Part shown: piece by piece, positions 42,817 through 52,664 of the stretch
How positions within the stretch are numbered: position 1 is the first letter of the stretch
Layout: each line of letters begins with the position of its first letter
Assembly (NCBI GenBank): GCA_902702965.1
Contig: CACRXP010000029.1
Location: forward strand, 1,628,275-1,692,274
Length of the DNA stretch: 64,000 nt
Direction of reading: 5' to 3'
Origin: Spirometra erinaceieuropaei
Taxonomy: Eukaryota; Platyhelminthes; Cestoda; Diphyllobothriidea; Diphyllobothriidae
Made by a program: the position numbers and the translations under genes
The notes under the pieces: generated by a model
Databases searched by the model: none
The model's input: only the letters and a program-made list of their open reading frames with translations
Told to the model about the DNA's origin: nothing

Positions 42817-43750
42817 GCAGCATTTTATTGTTAAGTGGTGGTCTTCAAATACATTTGAATTCCAAACTTCTCGGCAGCAGTCCTTGCTTTTGGCATAACT
42901 GTTCCCGTTTTTTGGAGTGTAGTACTTCCATTATCACATGAATCTCCGTTGGCATGTACTTCTACGATCGCATACGTTTTTCAGTTTCTTCTGCGAGCGG
43001 TCTGCGTCTAAAAATTATTTACTGTAGATATTTCCCGCTATGCCAACTAGCAACTGCTTACAGACTATAATGTTTACATCTTCAAGGTCAAATGTCTTCA
43101 CTGTTGAAGATGCATTTGATCCGATAAATAACGTTTGTTGTTTGACCGGGTGGCAGGAGGTCATAGGTCTCATGCCCAGATGCCGAATTGTTGACTCTGG
43201 CCGATGGGCAATGCAAATCTTCAGTGGTCTTAGGAGACGGGAGACCGCCTCAGAGACACCGTCAGTGTAAGGAAGTGTTCACCCGACTTTTGGTCGTTCT
43301 GCCATTGGGCTTCGGCTTGACACAGGCTGTCTGTTGCGTTCTATAAAATCTCGATAATACCCGTTCACCATGAAGAAGCGCTGAATGTAGCGTAGCTCCG
43401 ACCTTTTGTAATCTGGCTCGCTGCAGTGTGTTTCCGCCCTTTTGTATAGTGTGCTACATAGCTGCGTTTGTGGGATAGCGGATGGTTGTTGTGGTATCTC
43501 AGTATTTGGCGCGTATCGGCGACCTTCCTATAACCATTGTTTTTGGGTGTCCATTTGGATTCCGGTGAACCAGTACGTCTAGGAACGGTTGTTCGTTTTT
43601 GATTCGGCCTCCATTGTGAACTGGATATCAGGCGACACCGAATCCAAGACGTTCTGAAACGTTCGAACCATTTCCCGCTTGATGATAAAAAGGTATCATC
43701 GACATATCGAGTCCAAAATTTTGGCCTTTAGGTCGTGAAAACTTAAGTCT

Positions 43751-44005
43751 CTATCTTTTGGAGAACTGCTTCTGCGACGAAGCCTGAAAAGGATGATCCC
43801 ATCGACGCCCCCTCGTCTGTTCGTACACCATCCCTTCGAAGGTAATGAACGTCTTCAGGCAAAATTTCATCAGTTTAATTCGATGACTCCGTTTCACAGT
43901 TTTGTGTGTGTCGTCCTGCTTACTTTGGAGCAGTTCGCTAACCGCCTCGACTGTTAGACATTGCGGGATCGAAGTGAAGAGGGTAGTGACATCGAATGAC
44001 ACCAT
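43751..44005 (-). pseudogene. Penelope-like reverse transcriptase core fragment
   Basis: SFDVTTLFTSIP holds the first catalytic Asp; TFITFEGMVYEQTRGRRWDHPF corresponds to TFEG..YEQ..G..MGSP with a frame change at the end. The YVDDT motif follows in another frame at about 43700. Confidence 0.8.
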
Positions 44006-44634
44006 GACCTCATCTTCGTAAGTCGCATGCCTTTCAGCCGCTCCAGGAACTGAGCCGCTGAACTGACGGTCGTGGCTGCGTTCGAGATGAGAGACCTCAT
44101 GCTATGGAATAGCAACTTTGTCAGATTATATGTTGATGCACAGCGCAACGAAACGATTAGCTGGGGAGGAGGATCGGGCTAGCGTACCTTTGGTAGGCCA
44201 AAGAAACATGCTAAGACCGCATCTGTCGGTTAATTAGTCAACCGTACCGATTTACTTATTGCTTTGTTCGATTATACTTGGTCGAGCATCTTCTCCAATT
44301 GCCTCCCTCACGTCTACATCGATTCCTAACAACATGGGAGGTACGCCTGTCTGTCCTCCAGTAAGGCGTTGGCCTTCGGAATGTAGTCTGTATTATCCAG
44401 CATTTCTATGAGACGTCCTTTTTCTGCTGGTGTCAGTCCTAAGCGCCTTGAGAACGCCCTGCTCCGCTTTGGTAATAATTACACGTGGCTTGTACACCAC
44501 CACCAAGGAGGTAACCTGTTGCCGAATAAAATACGTTGTCTCGTCCGGTTCTGCGGTTTGTTTGAGGATCGACACGACCGTGACCACGAGACTTAACGAA
44601 TTGGCGTCTGCAGTGTTGAAGCAAGATTCACGAC

Positions 44635-45198
44635 TCAGCAATTCAGTTGTGCAGGTGTCGGCTGTTTGAAGGACATATTGTGTACAAGGATTTCGTCTTC
44701 TCCCGGAGATGAGTAGCTTACACTTCGAAGCTTAGCAGCCAGCTCAGCATCTCTCTGTGTCCGTAGCTCTCTTGCCCGATTATCGATGACTTGCTGTAAC
44801 GGCGTGACGCCGTCTTCGCCGGTGACGTCAGCGCACTTTGCGACCTCTTGGCGTAAAACCCCGTTGTATTTGCGCAGTCGAAGGTGGCAGTCCTGGAGGA
44901 GTGGCCGAATCATTTGTATGCCATGTTGAGTCACCAACCGTTTTGCCAAACTTGTGTTCACCGGTGGCATGTAAGACAGACTCTTGGGAAGCACATGGTT
45001 GTCAAGACATTTCTGGAGGAATTGGATTTGCGCGTACGTGGAAGCCACGTCGTGCTGACTCAAGCGATTTGCGCCCAAAAATATTGTTGATAGAAGAGAG
45101 GATGCGCGTCCCCGGACATAAATGGGAAGATGAAGAGACGATCTCGGGAACCAACACCCACCTCCATTGATGAAAGCTTGTTGTCTTTGAAACATCAT
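44635..45198 (-). pseudogene. Penelope-like polyprotein N-terminal domain
   Basis: 187 codons with charged helical segments (IQFLQKCLDNHVLPKSL, LQQVIDNRARELRTQRDAELAAKL) that precede the RT in Penelope-like elements. The next frame (44640-44393) continues with CFNTADANS, a family signature. A frame break joins them. Start codon uncertain. Confidence 0.7.
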
Positions 45199-45229
45199 GG
45201 AAAATACAACTATGGTTCACGAGATCATC

Positions 45230-45272
45230 TCTTCTTCTTCTTCTTCTTCTTCTTCTTCTTCTTCTTCTTCTA
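45230..45272 (+). repeat. (CTT)n microsatellite
   Basis: About 43 bases of CTT repeats immediately upstream (relative to its strand) of the Penelope-like coding region. Confidence 0.95.
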
Positions 45273-45331
45273 CTTCCGCTTCTTCTCCTTTATGTCCTGG
45301 GACGCGCATCATCGATTATATCAGCAAGATA

Positions 45332-45695
45332 CAGTGAGTGACCGATCTTATGAAATGTTGGCTGAAATTCTGAAATGCGTTTTCGATTAGGAAGGATTAC
45401 TTGGTCGCCGTTTTAATATTAATTATCCTATGGGAAAGTCGTATAAAATTTCGGACTTGGCAGCATGTCAGCTTTTGAATACACTGCTTTTCAATCTCCG
45501 GTAGAAACCGTACTTGGTCAAATGGCTAGAAAGTAGCAAGCAGTGTATTTAAAAGCTGACATCCTGCTGAGTCCGAAATTTTATACGACTATGTCACAAG
45601 ATAATTAATATAAAAACGGCGACCAAGTAATCCTTCCTAATCGGAAACGCATTTTAGAATTTCAGCCAACATTTCATGAGATCGGTCACCCACTT
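45332..45695. mobile_element. Long-inverted-repeat MITE, internally deleted copy
   Basis: A 364-bp copy with CAGTGAGTGACCGATCTTATG at the left and the inverse, ending CCCACTT, at the right. TA flanks on both sides (45330-45331, 45696-45697). Only the arms (about 160-190 bases each) remain, so it is almost a perfect palindrome. The arms match copy 1 at 2226 more closely than copy 2 at 9730. Confidence 0.8.
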
Positions 45696-45711
45696 TATGT
45701 ATATACAAGCA

Positions 45712-45985
45712 GAATGGTATTACCGACAAAGACAGGGGAGACTGGAATGGCCAGTTCTGGCTTATTAGCCGTCGTCAGCCAGTCATACCCAACCCCGAAG
45801 TATGGAACACCCGAGGCTCGAACTCGCGACCTGCAAGTTAGATGTCCACCGGCTCTAACCACTGAGTCACGAGCCCGATGCCCTGTCGGTTTTCGATCGG
45901 GAATATACAATGGTTGGGGGCGCTCACCGATCGTTCATACGGAACTCACTCGTTCTGTTGTGCCTGAAGGGCTCCTATCCAGCTG
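45712..45985 (-). mobile_element. tRNA-derived SINE, tail unit plus head and body
   Basis: On the minus strand the tail (GAGCCCTTCAGGCACAACAG to GGGCGC) precedes the tRNA-like head (GACTCAGTGGTTAGAGC, GGTCGCGAGTTCGAGCC) and body. This is the same tail-then-head order as at 7304, evidence for tandemly repeated SINE units before truncation. Confidence 0.75.
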
Positions 45986-46091
45986 AGAATTGCAGTCTGC
46001 GGTGTTGGAGGACCAGCGACGCGGACCGTGGAGGAGTAAGTTCCGCAAAAACTATCGATGAGACCCTAGTCGCAATCAACAGGTCAACCGA

Positions 46092-46257
46092 CCCGTGGAT
46101 CAGTGGTTAGAGGCGTGGAATTCTACCTAACAGGTCGCGAGTTCAAGCCTCAGGTTTTTCACACTTCGGGGTTGGGTATGACTGGCTGACCACGGCTAAT
46201 ACGCCAGAAATGGCCATTCCAGTCTCCCTTATCTTTGTCGGTAATACCATTCTGCAT
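46092..46257 (+). mobile_element. tRNA-derived SINE, head and body
   Basis: GGATCAGTGGTTAGAGGC and GGTCGCGAGTTCAAGCC head, CACTTCGGGGTTGGG and GCCAGAAATGGCC body. It lies about 100 bases from the inverted copy at 45712-45985, so the two could pair. Confidence 0.75.
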
Positions 46258-46979
46258 ATTTATATGAATGTTAAGGAATTGCGTGTGGTTGATTTATGCT
46301 GGACAATTTAAGTGAAGCGAAGAAAACTTCGACGACTTTGCGAGTTTGCACTACCAAGGCGCCCTGACGACTTTTAATCATTTGACGAATCCATGCTACA
46401 AATTGGGACTGAGAAATGCAAATGCTGAACTAGACATATGGATTAAAATAAAGTAAACATCAGAAACTGAGTAAGTAAACTACAGCCGCTGTCCGGTTTG
46501 ACAAGGGGCAAAGTGAGGCCTCATGTTTAGTGCATCGACTGAAGGGACCCAACCGGATGCTTATAATTAAAAGGCAAACCGCCAACTTATCGTCTTTCGT
46601 TGTTTTGTCACCCTGTGCACACAATGACATACTATTTTCAAACGAGTACTTATCTTATTCTAACGATCTAATGTCCTCTTTCATGCAAGATATAAGGTTT
46701 CTATGAGGGCAACATCTGCTCCCTGGTTCCGTATGCCAATACTTGTTAACAATCGTCCCATATTTCAAAGTCTACTAATAGCTTGATGTGCGCAAATAAC
46801 CGGTCCGGATATTCGGCACTCTAAAATTACAAAAATGGGAAATGCACATAATATACAGCCTGCTTATGCAGATACTTTCCAACGCTCTATTTATAAAGCG
46901 GTCACAAAGAAAGCCTTTCCAAGACATAGTCCTTTGCCTCCGTTAAACTAACAGGCCAACGGACATTTGAACTTTGTTT

Positions 46980-47240
46980 CTTATGCAGAGTTCAATATTG
47001 ACATTCCTTTTCTTACGCTTCACAGCGTGCGCATGAAATTATGCAACAAACCCTGAAAGAGACCTTCCGTTCTCACTAACAGGGCATGCGATGCATACCG
47101 ATTCCTCAAACATGGTTTGGCCAATGAGATTATCTCAATGAGCTAAAGAGAGTAGCCAGAATAAAAAATGCCTTCTAAATTAGCATAACACGGAATCAAA
47201 CTGCTAAAGCCATAATCTGATTGAGGCAAAAAGTTAAGCG
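46980..47240 (+). repeat. 261-bp direct repeat, left copy
   Basis: Starts CTTATGCAGAGTTCAAT and ends GCAAAAAGTTAAGCG. The partner 48005-48265 has exactly the same length and starts CTTATGCAGATTTCAAT. Shared internal strings: GAGATTATCTCA, AAACTGCTA and AGCCATAAT. Scattered mismatches indicate an old duplication. Confidence 0.85.
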
Positions 47241-48004
47241 TTTTTGATTAGGAAGGATTACTTCGTCGGCGTTTTAATAGTAATTATCTTGTGGCATATT
47301 CGTATAACATTTCGGACTCAGTAAGATGTTAGCTTTTGAATACACAGCTTTTCAATCTCCGGGAGAATCCGTACTTGGTCAAATGGCTACCTAAGTAGCA
47401 AGCATTTTTCTTATTGATTTTTGATGGTCTTGAAAATTCAAATATAATTTCTAGAAACCATAAACAAAAATACGCTTTCTTTTGGACAATAAATAGTAAA
47501 TTATGTCTTCTTAATACTTTGTACTCAAGGAAGGATTATAAGAAGGTTTCAAAAATGTTTCTAATTATGAGATTTTTTAAGACCGCGCACTGACCATTCA
47601 CATAGCGTCGTACCTGGCCGTTTACAACAGCTCATTATGAAATGCACAAGATCGTCCCCATCCATTGCAAAATGTCATGGACTCTGTATGGCATCTTTTA
47701 AACGACATTGGAAAATATAACATTTTCTTTACATGGAACGCATGCACGTTGTGGAATGAAATGACAAAGTGCTAATGCAACGAATGATCAGGCTCCAAAT
47801 TATTCGGCAATTGGGAAACGTTTTTAAAACCGTACTATACTCCTTCCATGAGTATAAAATATAAATGAGATGTAATCTTCTATTAATTGACTAAAAGAAG
47901 GCATATTTTGTTCATAGTTTCTAAAAGATATTTTTGAATTTGCAAGACCATCGAAAATCAATTGGAAAAATGCATGCTACTTAGGTAGCCACTTTTCCCA
48001 CGTA
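47241..48004. mobile_element. Long-inverted-repeat MITE remnant, both ends missing
   Basis: Starts at GATTAGGAAGGATTACTT, about 60 bases into the arm, and ends at CTACTTAGGTAGCCAC, about 180 bases before the expected right end. The centre is similar to copy 1 (ATTATGAGATTTTTTAAG, CAACGAATGATCAGGCTCCAAATTATTCGGCAA). The missing ends coincide with the boundaries of the 261-bp direct repeats. Confidence 0.8.
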
Positions 48005-48265
48005 CTTATGCAGATTTCAATCTTGCTATTACGTTTCTTGCGCCACACAGCGTGTGCATGTAATTATGCAGCAAAACTTGAAAGACACCCTCCGTTATCA
48101 CCAAAAGGGCATGCGAAGCATCTTGATTTCTGAAGTACGATATGGCCTATGAGATTATCTCAGTGAATTGAAGATGGTAACCAGATTGAAAAACATCCTC
48201 TAAGTTAGTGTAATGTGGAATTAAACTGCTATAGCCATAATTTGATTGACGCAAAAAATTAAGCG
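48005..48265 (+). repeat. 261-bp direct repeat, right copy
   Basis: Partner of 46980-47240, same orientation and length. The distal part resembles sequence before pseudogene B (36045), so it belongs to the array's duplicated flanks. Confidence 0.85.
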
Positions 48266-48959
48266 TGAACCTGTGACAGCAGCGGACATGCCCATTTCAT
48301 TTTCAGGAAATTTCCACATCTGAACTTCCGTTCCAACCTCCTACATCATACTTAGTCTGGCCACCAGAATTGCCCCTATCTTACTAATGCGATGTGCGAG
48401 ATCTGAACATGGGAGTCAAAAAAGCCGGAAACACAGACACTGTGTCTACACAAAACATTACATTGAAACGATTTCCATCTGTAACTGTACTGCACAGAGT
48501 TATTCAGATTATTACGTTTCTCTTTTGGTTTTCCATCACATCATTCATCAGTCCGAGAGCAATGTCGGGAGCTTGCAATATGTTGTGTTGCAGTAGCAAT
48601 TTGTAGTCAGCTGTGTGGAAAAAGTACTGTGAATTAATTTTTATATAAATTTACGAGTAAAAATTTCTGCGTTTTCAACCTTTTCCCATATACAAGCGCA
48701 GTGGAAAATGTGGTGTAACGATCCATTCAAAACCGGAAAAATACGAGGTAAGTTTTTAATAATTTTACCGTCTTCTGTCTCCTCCAGAAAATGATACATA
48801 TGCTGAATTAAACTTCTGAATATATCATTATGTTTTGGGTAATGAGTATGCTATATCAAAACTGCACGCCTCCAAAGGCGGTGCTCCGTGTGTTTTTTAT
48901 ATGGAATAGTTTTTCAGTAGTGTCGTCACCTACATGTCAGAACTTACGAAATTACCATG

Positions 48960-49265
48960 GTCACGTTAGAATGCCATGAAAGGAAGGCGTAATCTAACTC
49001 ATCGTAAACATAGGTTGCCTAACTAATACGGATCGACCAGGGTAAAAACCGTAAGCACGCATTTCCCCATCACAATGGAACCAGGCGTCTCTTCGCAAAA
49101 CTCCACAAATGCAGTAGTGCTCCGCTTTCTGACATCACGGTATGTCTATAAACGACTGACCTTTGGACCCAAAAGACCAGTTACAGCAACGTCTGGCCTA
49201 ATCAAAAACAGAATGTGGGGCAGCCGTCTGAGATCTTGCGTCTGTTCGAACACGTCTTGATCCGA
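48960..49265. repeat. Array segment duplicated at 57385-57695
   Basis: AAAACCGTAAGCACG, ATGTATGTCTG/GGTATGTCTA, GACCCAAAAGACCA/GACCCCAAAAGCCA and GTCTGGCCTAATCA/GCCTGACCTAATCA are shared in order. It lies upstream of gene D; the partner lies upstream of pseudogene F. The open frames over it are not conserved between copies. Confidence 0.65.
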
Positions 49266-49598
49266 AACGTATGTAGTGCAACACATTTTGATTAAGAAAC
49301 CCATCTTTCTGCGGTTAGTACGCGTGAAAATTGGAGGCTGCGTAGCAAACGTGGTCATTAGTATTGGAGTCTTTTTGAGAAGGAATGAGAAAACATATAC
49401 TAAATGTCCCGTCATGAAGTAATTTTATATGATAAGCCAATCCAATTTTAATTCCTTCCGGCCTTTTCATTAAACATTCGCTCAAGAGTGACGGTCATTT
49501 AGGAGCGCATAGCGAAAGATTATAATATACGAATTCATGCTTTCATCCCGTCATTTTAATATTCGGTTATTCAAATGTTTTGGCTTCACTGCTGTACA

Positions 49599-49599
49599 T

Positions 49600-49659
<60 letters not shown>
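49599..49659 (+). repeat. (TAC)n microsatellite
   Basis: About 60 bases of uninterrupted ACT/TAC triplets, 0.3 kb upstream of the gene D start. Confidence 0.95.
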
Positions 49660-49917
49660 GTTTACTAACACTGCCAATAATCATGCCTTGGGGGGTGTCT
49701 GTGAGCAAATATCGGCACTTTTCATTTGGATCCACCTAAATACCTTCCTTTAAAACAACGAAACACGTCTTATAAGCAATTGTCATAGACGTTTGAAAAT
49801 TAAGACTGATTAAATGACTGGGAGTCATAGGAGTAAAAGTTGGATTGCAAAGATATATAAACGAACAGGCGTCCACTAAAAAACTTGCGGTTACACCAAT
49901 AAGGGCTTTTGCGTGGC

Positions 49918-49927
49918 ATTTTTAAAG
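49918..49927 (+). promoter_or_regulatory. Possible core promoter of family gene D
   Basis: ATTTTTAAAG lies about 40 bases before the ATG and is aligned with T/A-rich boxes of genes A and E. A separate TATATAAA at 49854-49861 is an alternative TATA box about 105 bases before the ATG; its counterpart in gene A is ATACATAAAA. Confidence 0.35.
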
Positions 49928-49962
49928 CACATCAGTCCTGGTATGTTGCCTCTTCGAGAACA

Positions 49963-50032
49963 ATGTTGGCTTTGCGGTTGGCAGTAGTTTTCCTGCGTGT
50001 GGTTGCGATAGAGTGTTGTAGTCGTTCTTCCA
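49963..50032 (+). CDS. Family gene D, signal-peptide exon
   Basis: A 70-base exon encoding MLALRLAVVFLRVVAIECC and a few more residues, a typical hydrophobic signal peptide, ending TCCA|GTAAGTCC in phase 1. It joins in frame to 51173. It differs from the gene A exon by only a few bases. Confidence 0.75.
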
Positions 50033-51172
50033 GTAAGTCCGATAAATGCAATAAGATAGAATTTGATTTCTTTTCTGTATTCTTTATTTATTCGTTGCGG
50101 CACAAAATTTGACAAATTTGCTAACGCACAAAATCACGAACCATCATAATAGCATTTAATGCCTGCTCTTTTATGCTAATAATAGACAGAATGTTTTCAC
50201 ATATAAGTAAATTAACAATGAGCAACTAGAACATCTTGCGTACCAAATAATTGAAACGTGGTATGTCGCACCAGCTATTGTAAGCAATAACAATGGTGAA
50301 TTTGGCTGTCACTTAAGAGATTTGAACAGCCAATAAGGACTGACTGCGATATTGATAATTGAAAGATGTCTGCTTTCCCTGATATATCCATGCTGTAGTG
50401 AGTTATATTTACTAATATTTACACATTTACGGTCATGGCTAATTGCTCGAATTTTATCTGAATAACTAATCCGGAATTTAATGATTCTTACATAGTCCAG
50501 TAGAGTCATGTGGTTTCTCTGGATTCGCACCTTAGTCTTCCTAATAAACTATTTCACTCTCACAAAATTGTATAAGGCTTAAGACATGCATACTCAAACA
50601 ACCTTAAACATTTGACGGTTTTGCTCGGGAACACTTATTTATTGCGGACTGCCGTCTGCTAGACGATCACGTAGCATTTTGTCCATATGACAATGATCAA
50701 TAGCTTTTAGACTATGTTCAAATAACACTTAACATCTTAAGGACATTGAATGGGTTAATAGACAATAAAATTCAATTTTATCCCAAAAGAAGATACCAGA
50801 AGACATGAAGTAATATTTATAGACTTTTAATTTTTATAAAATCTGCCAATAAGGGTAAATGTCAGTTTCACATTATCTCAAAAGTCGGATGTTGTGCTTT
50901 GACGGATTTATCTTCCTAAATCCTTACAACCTTCAAGTTCTTTATATTGCATACGACAACAGAATGAAATGTGATTCTGAACAATTCATTCCGCTATGTA
51001 TTAATTAACATACACACATACGATCGTATCCAGCAGTTACTCAGTTGCGGGGACGATGCTTTATGATCTGTAGAGTGTAAAATAGTCACCTCTATATTCG
51101 AAGGTCGTAGAAACAGTTGTTTATATGTCATGATCTTCTTTACGAAATTTGCTTCATTTGTTTCCTTTTCAG
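50033..51172 (+). other. Intron of family gene D
   Basis: A 1.14-kb phase-1 intron, donor GTAAGTCC and acceptor GTTTCCTTTTCAG. No transposon was recognised. The last 30 bases (TTGCTTCATTTG) are conserved with genes C, E and F. Confidence 0.65.
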
Positions 51173-51927
51173 CGGCAAGGCAGTGTCCATTCAACGGGCG
51201 CGACATGGTGATTTCCAACCTGCAATGGTTATTTCTAGCTATCCCACTGCATCAGCAGTATCCTATTCCACTCATCGCTGGTCAGCAATGCTCATGCAGT
51301 CTTGAAGAACTGACCTTTAACAGCGAAAGCATTTGCGAAAAGGCTGGCGCTCAGAATGGAAGACATTTCTGCACATTGATGTTCGACCAAATTCGTCTAA
51401 ACGTCAGCTGTCGGCTTACATACCCCGCTGCCTTGTCTGGCCACAAACAGATGAGGTTAATTTATCCGCCTGTTTGGAAGATCATCACTTTAAGGGATAC
51501 GGAAGTTAATTTTTTGGCTACGTCAAACTATAATGTTGGTTGGAGATATCTAATCCTATCTGATCCCTCATCGTTCGTACAGCAGNNNNNNNNNNNNNNN
51601 NNNNNNNNNNNNNNNNNNNNNNNNNNNNNNNNNNNNNNNNNNNNNNNNNNNNNNNNNNNNNNNNNNNNNNNNNNNNNNNNNNNNNNNNNNNNNNNNNNNN
51701 NNNNNNNNNNNNNNNNNNNNNNNNNNNNNNNNNNNNNNNNNNNNNNNNNNNNNNNNNNNNNNNNNNNNNNNNNNNNNNNNNNNNNNNNNNNNNNNNNNNN
51801 NNNNNNNNNNNNNNNNNNNNNNNNNNNNNNNNNNNNNNNNNNNNNNNNNNNNNNNNNNNNNNNNNNNNNNNNNNNNNNNNNNNNNNNNNNAGGGCCAGCA
51901 GTCAAAGTGAGCGATTGCCACAGCTAA
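51173..51927 (+). CDS. Family gene D, main exon, interrupted by an assembly gap
   Basis: Spliced after exon 49963-50032. It encodes ARQCPFNGRDMV, SNLQWLFLAIPLHQQYPIPL, CSCSLEE, SICEKAG, HFCTLMF, LNVSCRLTYPAA and WKIITL, then runs into 305 N (51586-51890), after which only the end GPAVKVSDCHS and stop remain. Six of the main-exon conserved Cys are visible; the last one falls in the gap. Paralogues need only about 120 bases in place of the gap, so the N run is either mis-sized or hides an insertion. The visible part has no frame breaks. It is closest to gene A in the first half. Confidence 0.7.
51586..51890. other. Assembly gap (305 N) inside family gene D
   Basis: Undetermined bases within the main exon. 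Confidence 1.
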
Positions 51928-52553
51928 CAACCTAATGCAACGTCGCGTTGTTCATGGCGGATTTTCATACGGCGTTTTTCAAGGGGACAGCGACCTGGAA
52001 ATACCCTAAAGCGAGATGTAAGGGGTCCCAAATATATCCATATACATTGGCTATGGAGGTTATTAGAAGCGACGTGGAACTGACAGATTTGAAAGACTGA
52101 AATTATGAAGGCACCAAATGCGTCCGACATTGTTCTTTCCTGCCGACAACTGATGATGATGCTGATGATGATTGGGCGTCTCTCCTACGCTGGCTTATGC
52201 ATTGTCCACAGCCAGACTTTAGAACTGGCGCAAATGCAGCGAAATCAATCAAACGGCTGTCGAGATGGGAGACTAAGTCGAGAATTATCAGTTGTCAACA
52301 ATGCTGCATAACTTAAAATCTACATGTATACAGCCAGCACAAAGGATGACTGTCCGCCGATTAAGGATGAAACATGCATTGCATGGGGCGAATATGCAGC
52401 ACAAAACATCTTAGTCGTATGAAAAGAGCTTGGTCTTTAAAATATTACTACGGCAGAAAACATGCCAGCAGTGGACAAATCAACGAGACTAACTATCAAC
52501 AGGCTACCATTGAAATTTTTACAACTGGACCAATGGGGGATTCTGTGCAGCCA

Positions 52554-52560
52554 TATAAAA
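52554..52560 (+). promoter_or_regulatory. TATA box candidate of family gene E
   Basis: TATAAAA about 35 bases before the ATG, in a block homologous to upstream regions of A and D (GTCAGT.CTG...GGCCT..AAGAACA before the ATG). CCAATGGGGG lies about 20 bases further upstream. Confidence 0.45.
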
Positions 52561-52594
52561 TAACGTCAGTGCTGAGATATGGCCTTTAAGAACA

Positions 52595-52664
52595 ATGCTA
52601 GCTCTGCAGTTAGCGACGATCGTCCTATATGTGGTTGCAACACAAGGTTGTCGTAGTTTTCACC
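52595..52664 (+). CDS. Family gene E, signal-peptide exon
   Basis: A 70-base exon encoding MLALQLATIVLYVVATQGC and a short tail, ending CACC|GTAAGTAA in phase 1. Length, phase and start match the first exons of A and D. The second of the two exon-1 Cys is kept and the first is Gly, so only one is conserved. Confidence 0.72.

Larger units (their letters stand above)
43040..45200 (-). mobile_element. Penelope-like element, most of the polyprotein, degraded
   Basis: The most complete Penelope-like element here, on the minus strand. N-terminal domain 45198-44635; continuation 44640-44330 with FNTADA, VLKALRTD and DYIPKANALLEDRQAY; RT core 44005-43680 with SFDVTTLFTSIP and FITFEGMVYEQ, then WTRYVDDTF (catalytic Asp pair, near 43692-43706); linker VSEAVSRLLRP, IAHRPESTIRHLGM (43270-43120); and the first strand of a GIY-YIG domain (NVIYRIKC, about 43115). 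At least four frame changes or stops occur. The rest of the endonuclease is lost at the Merlin junction. Such elements copy RNA into DNA with a telomerase-related RT. Confidence 0.85.

Noticed and set aside
48387..48606. Two overlapping 70-codon frames with a hydrophobic segment
   Set aside because: Open in two frames, no splice or family support, located in duplicated non-coding flank.
49909..50112. 67-codon frame as a separate small gene
   Set aside because: Only its middle part, from the second Met to the GTAAGT donor, is conserved; it is exon 1 of gene D.
51528..51930. Minus-strand frames running through the N gap
   Set aside because: They are open only because undetermined bases cannot encode stops.
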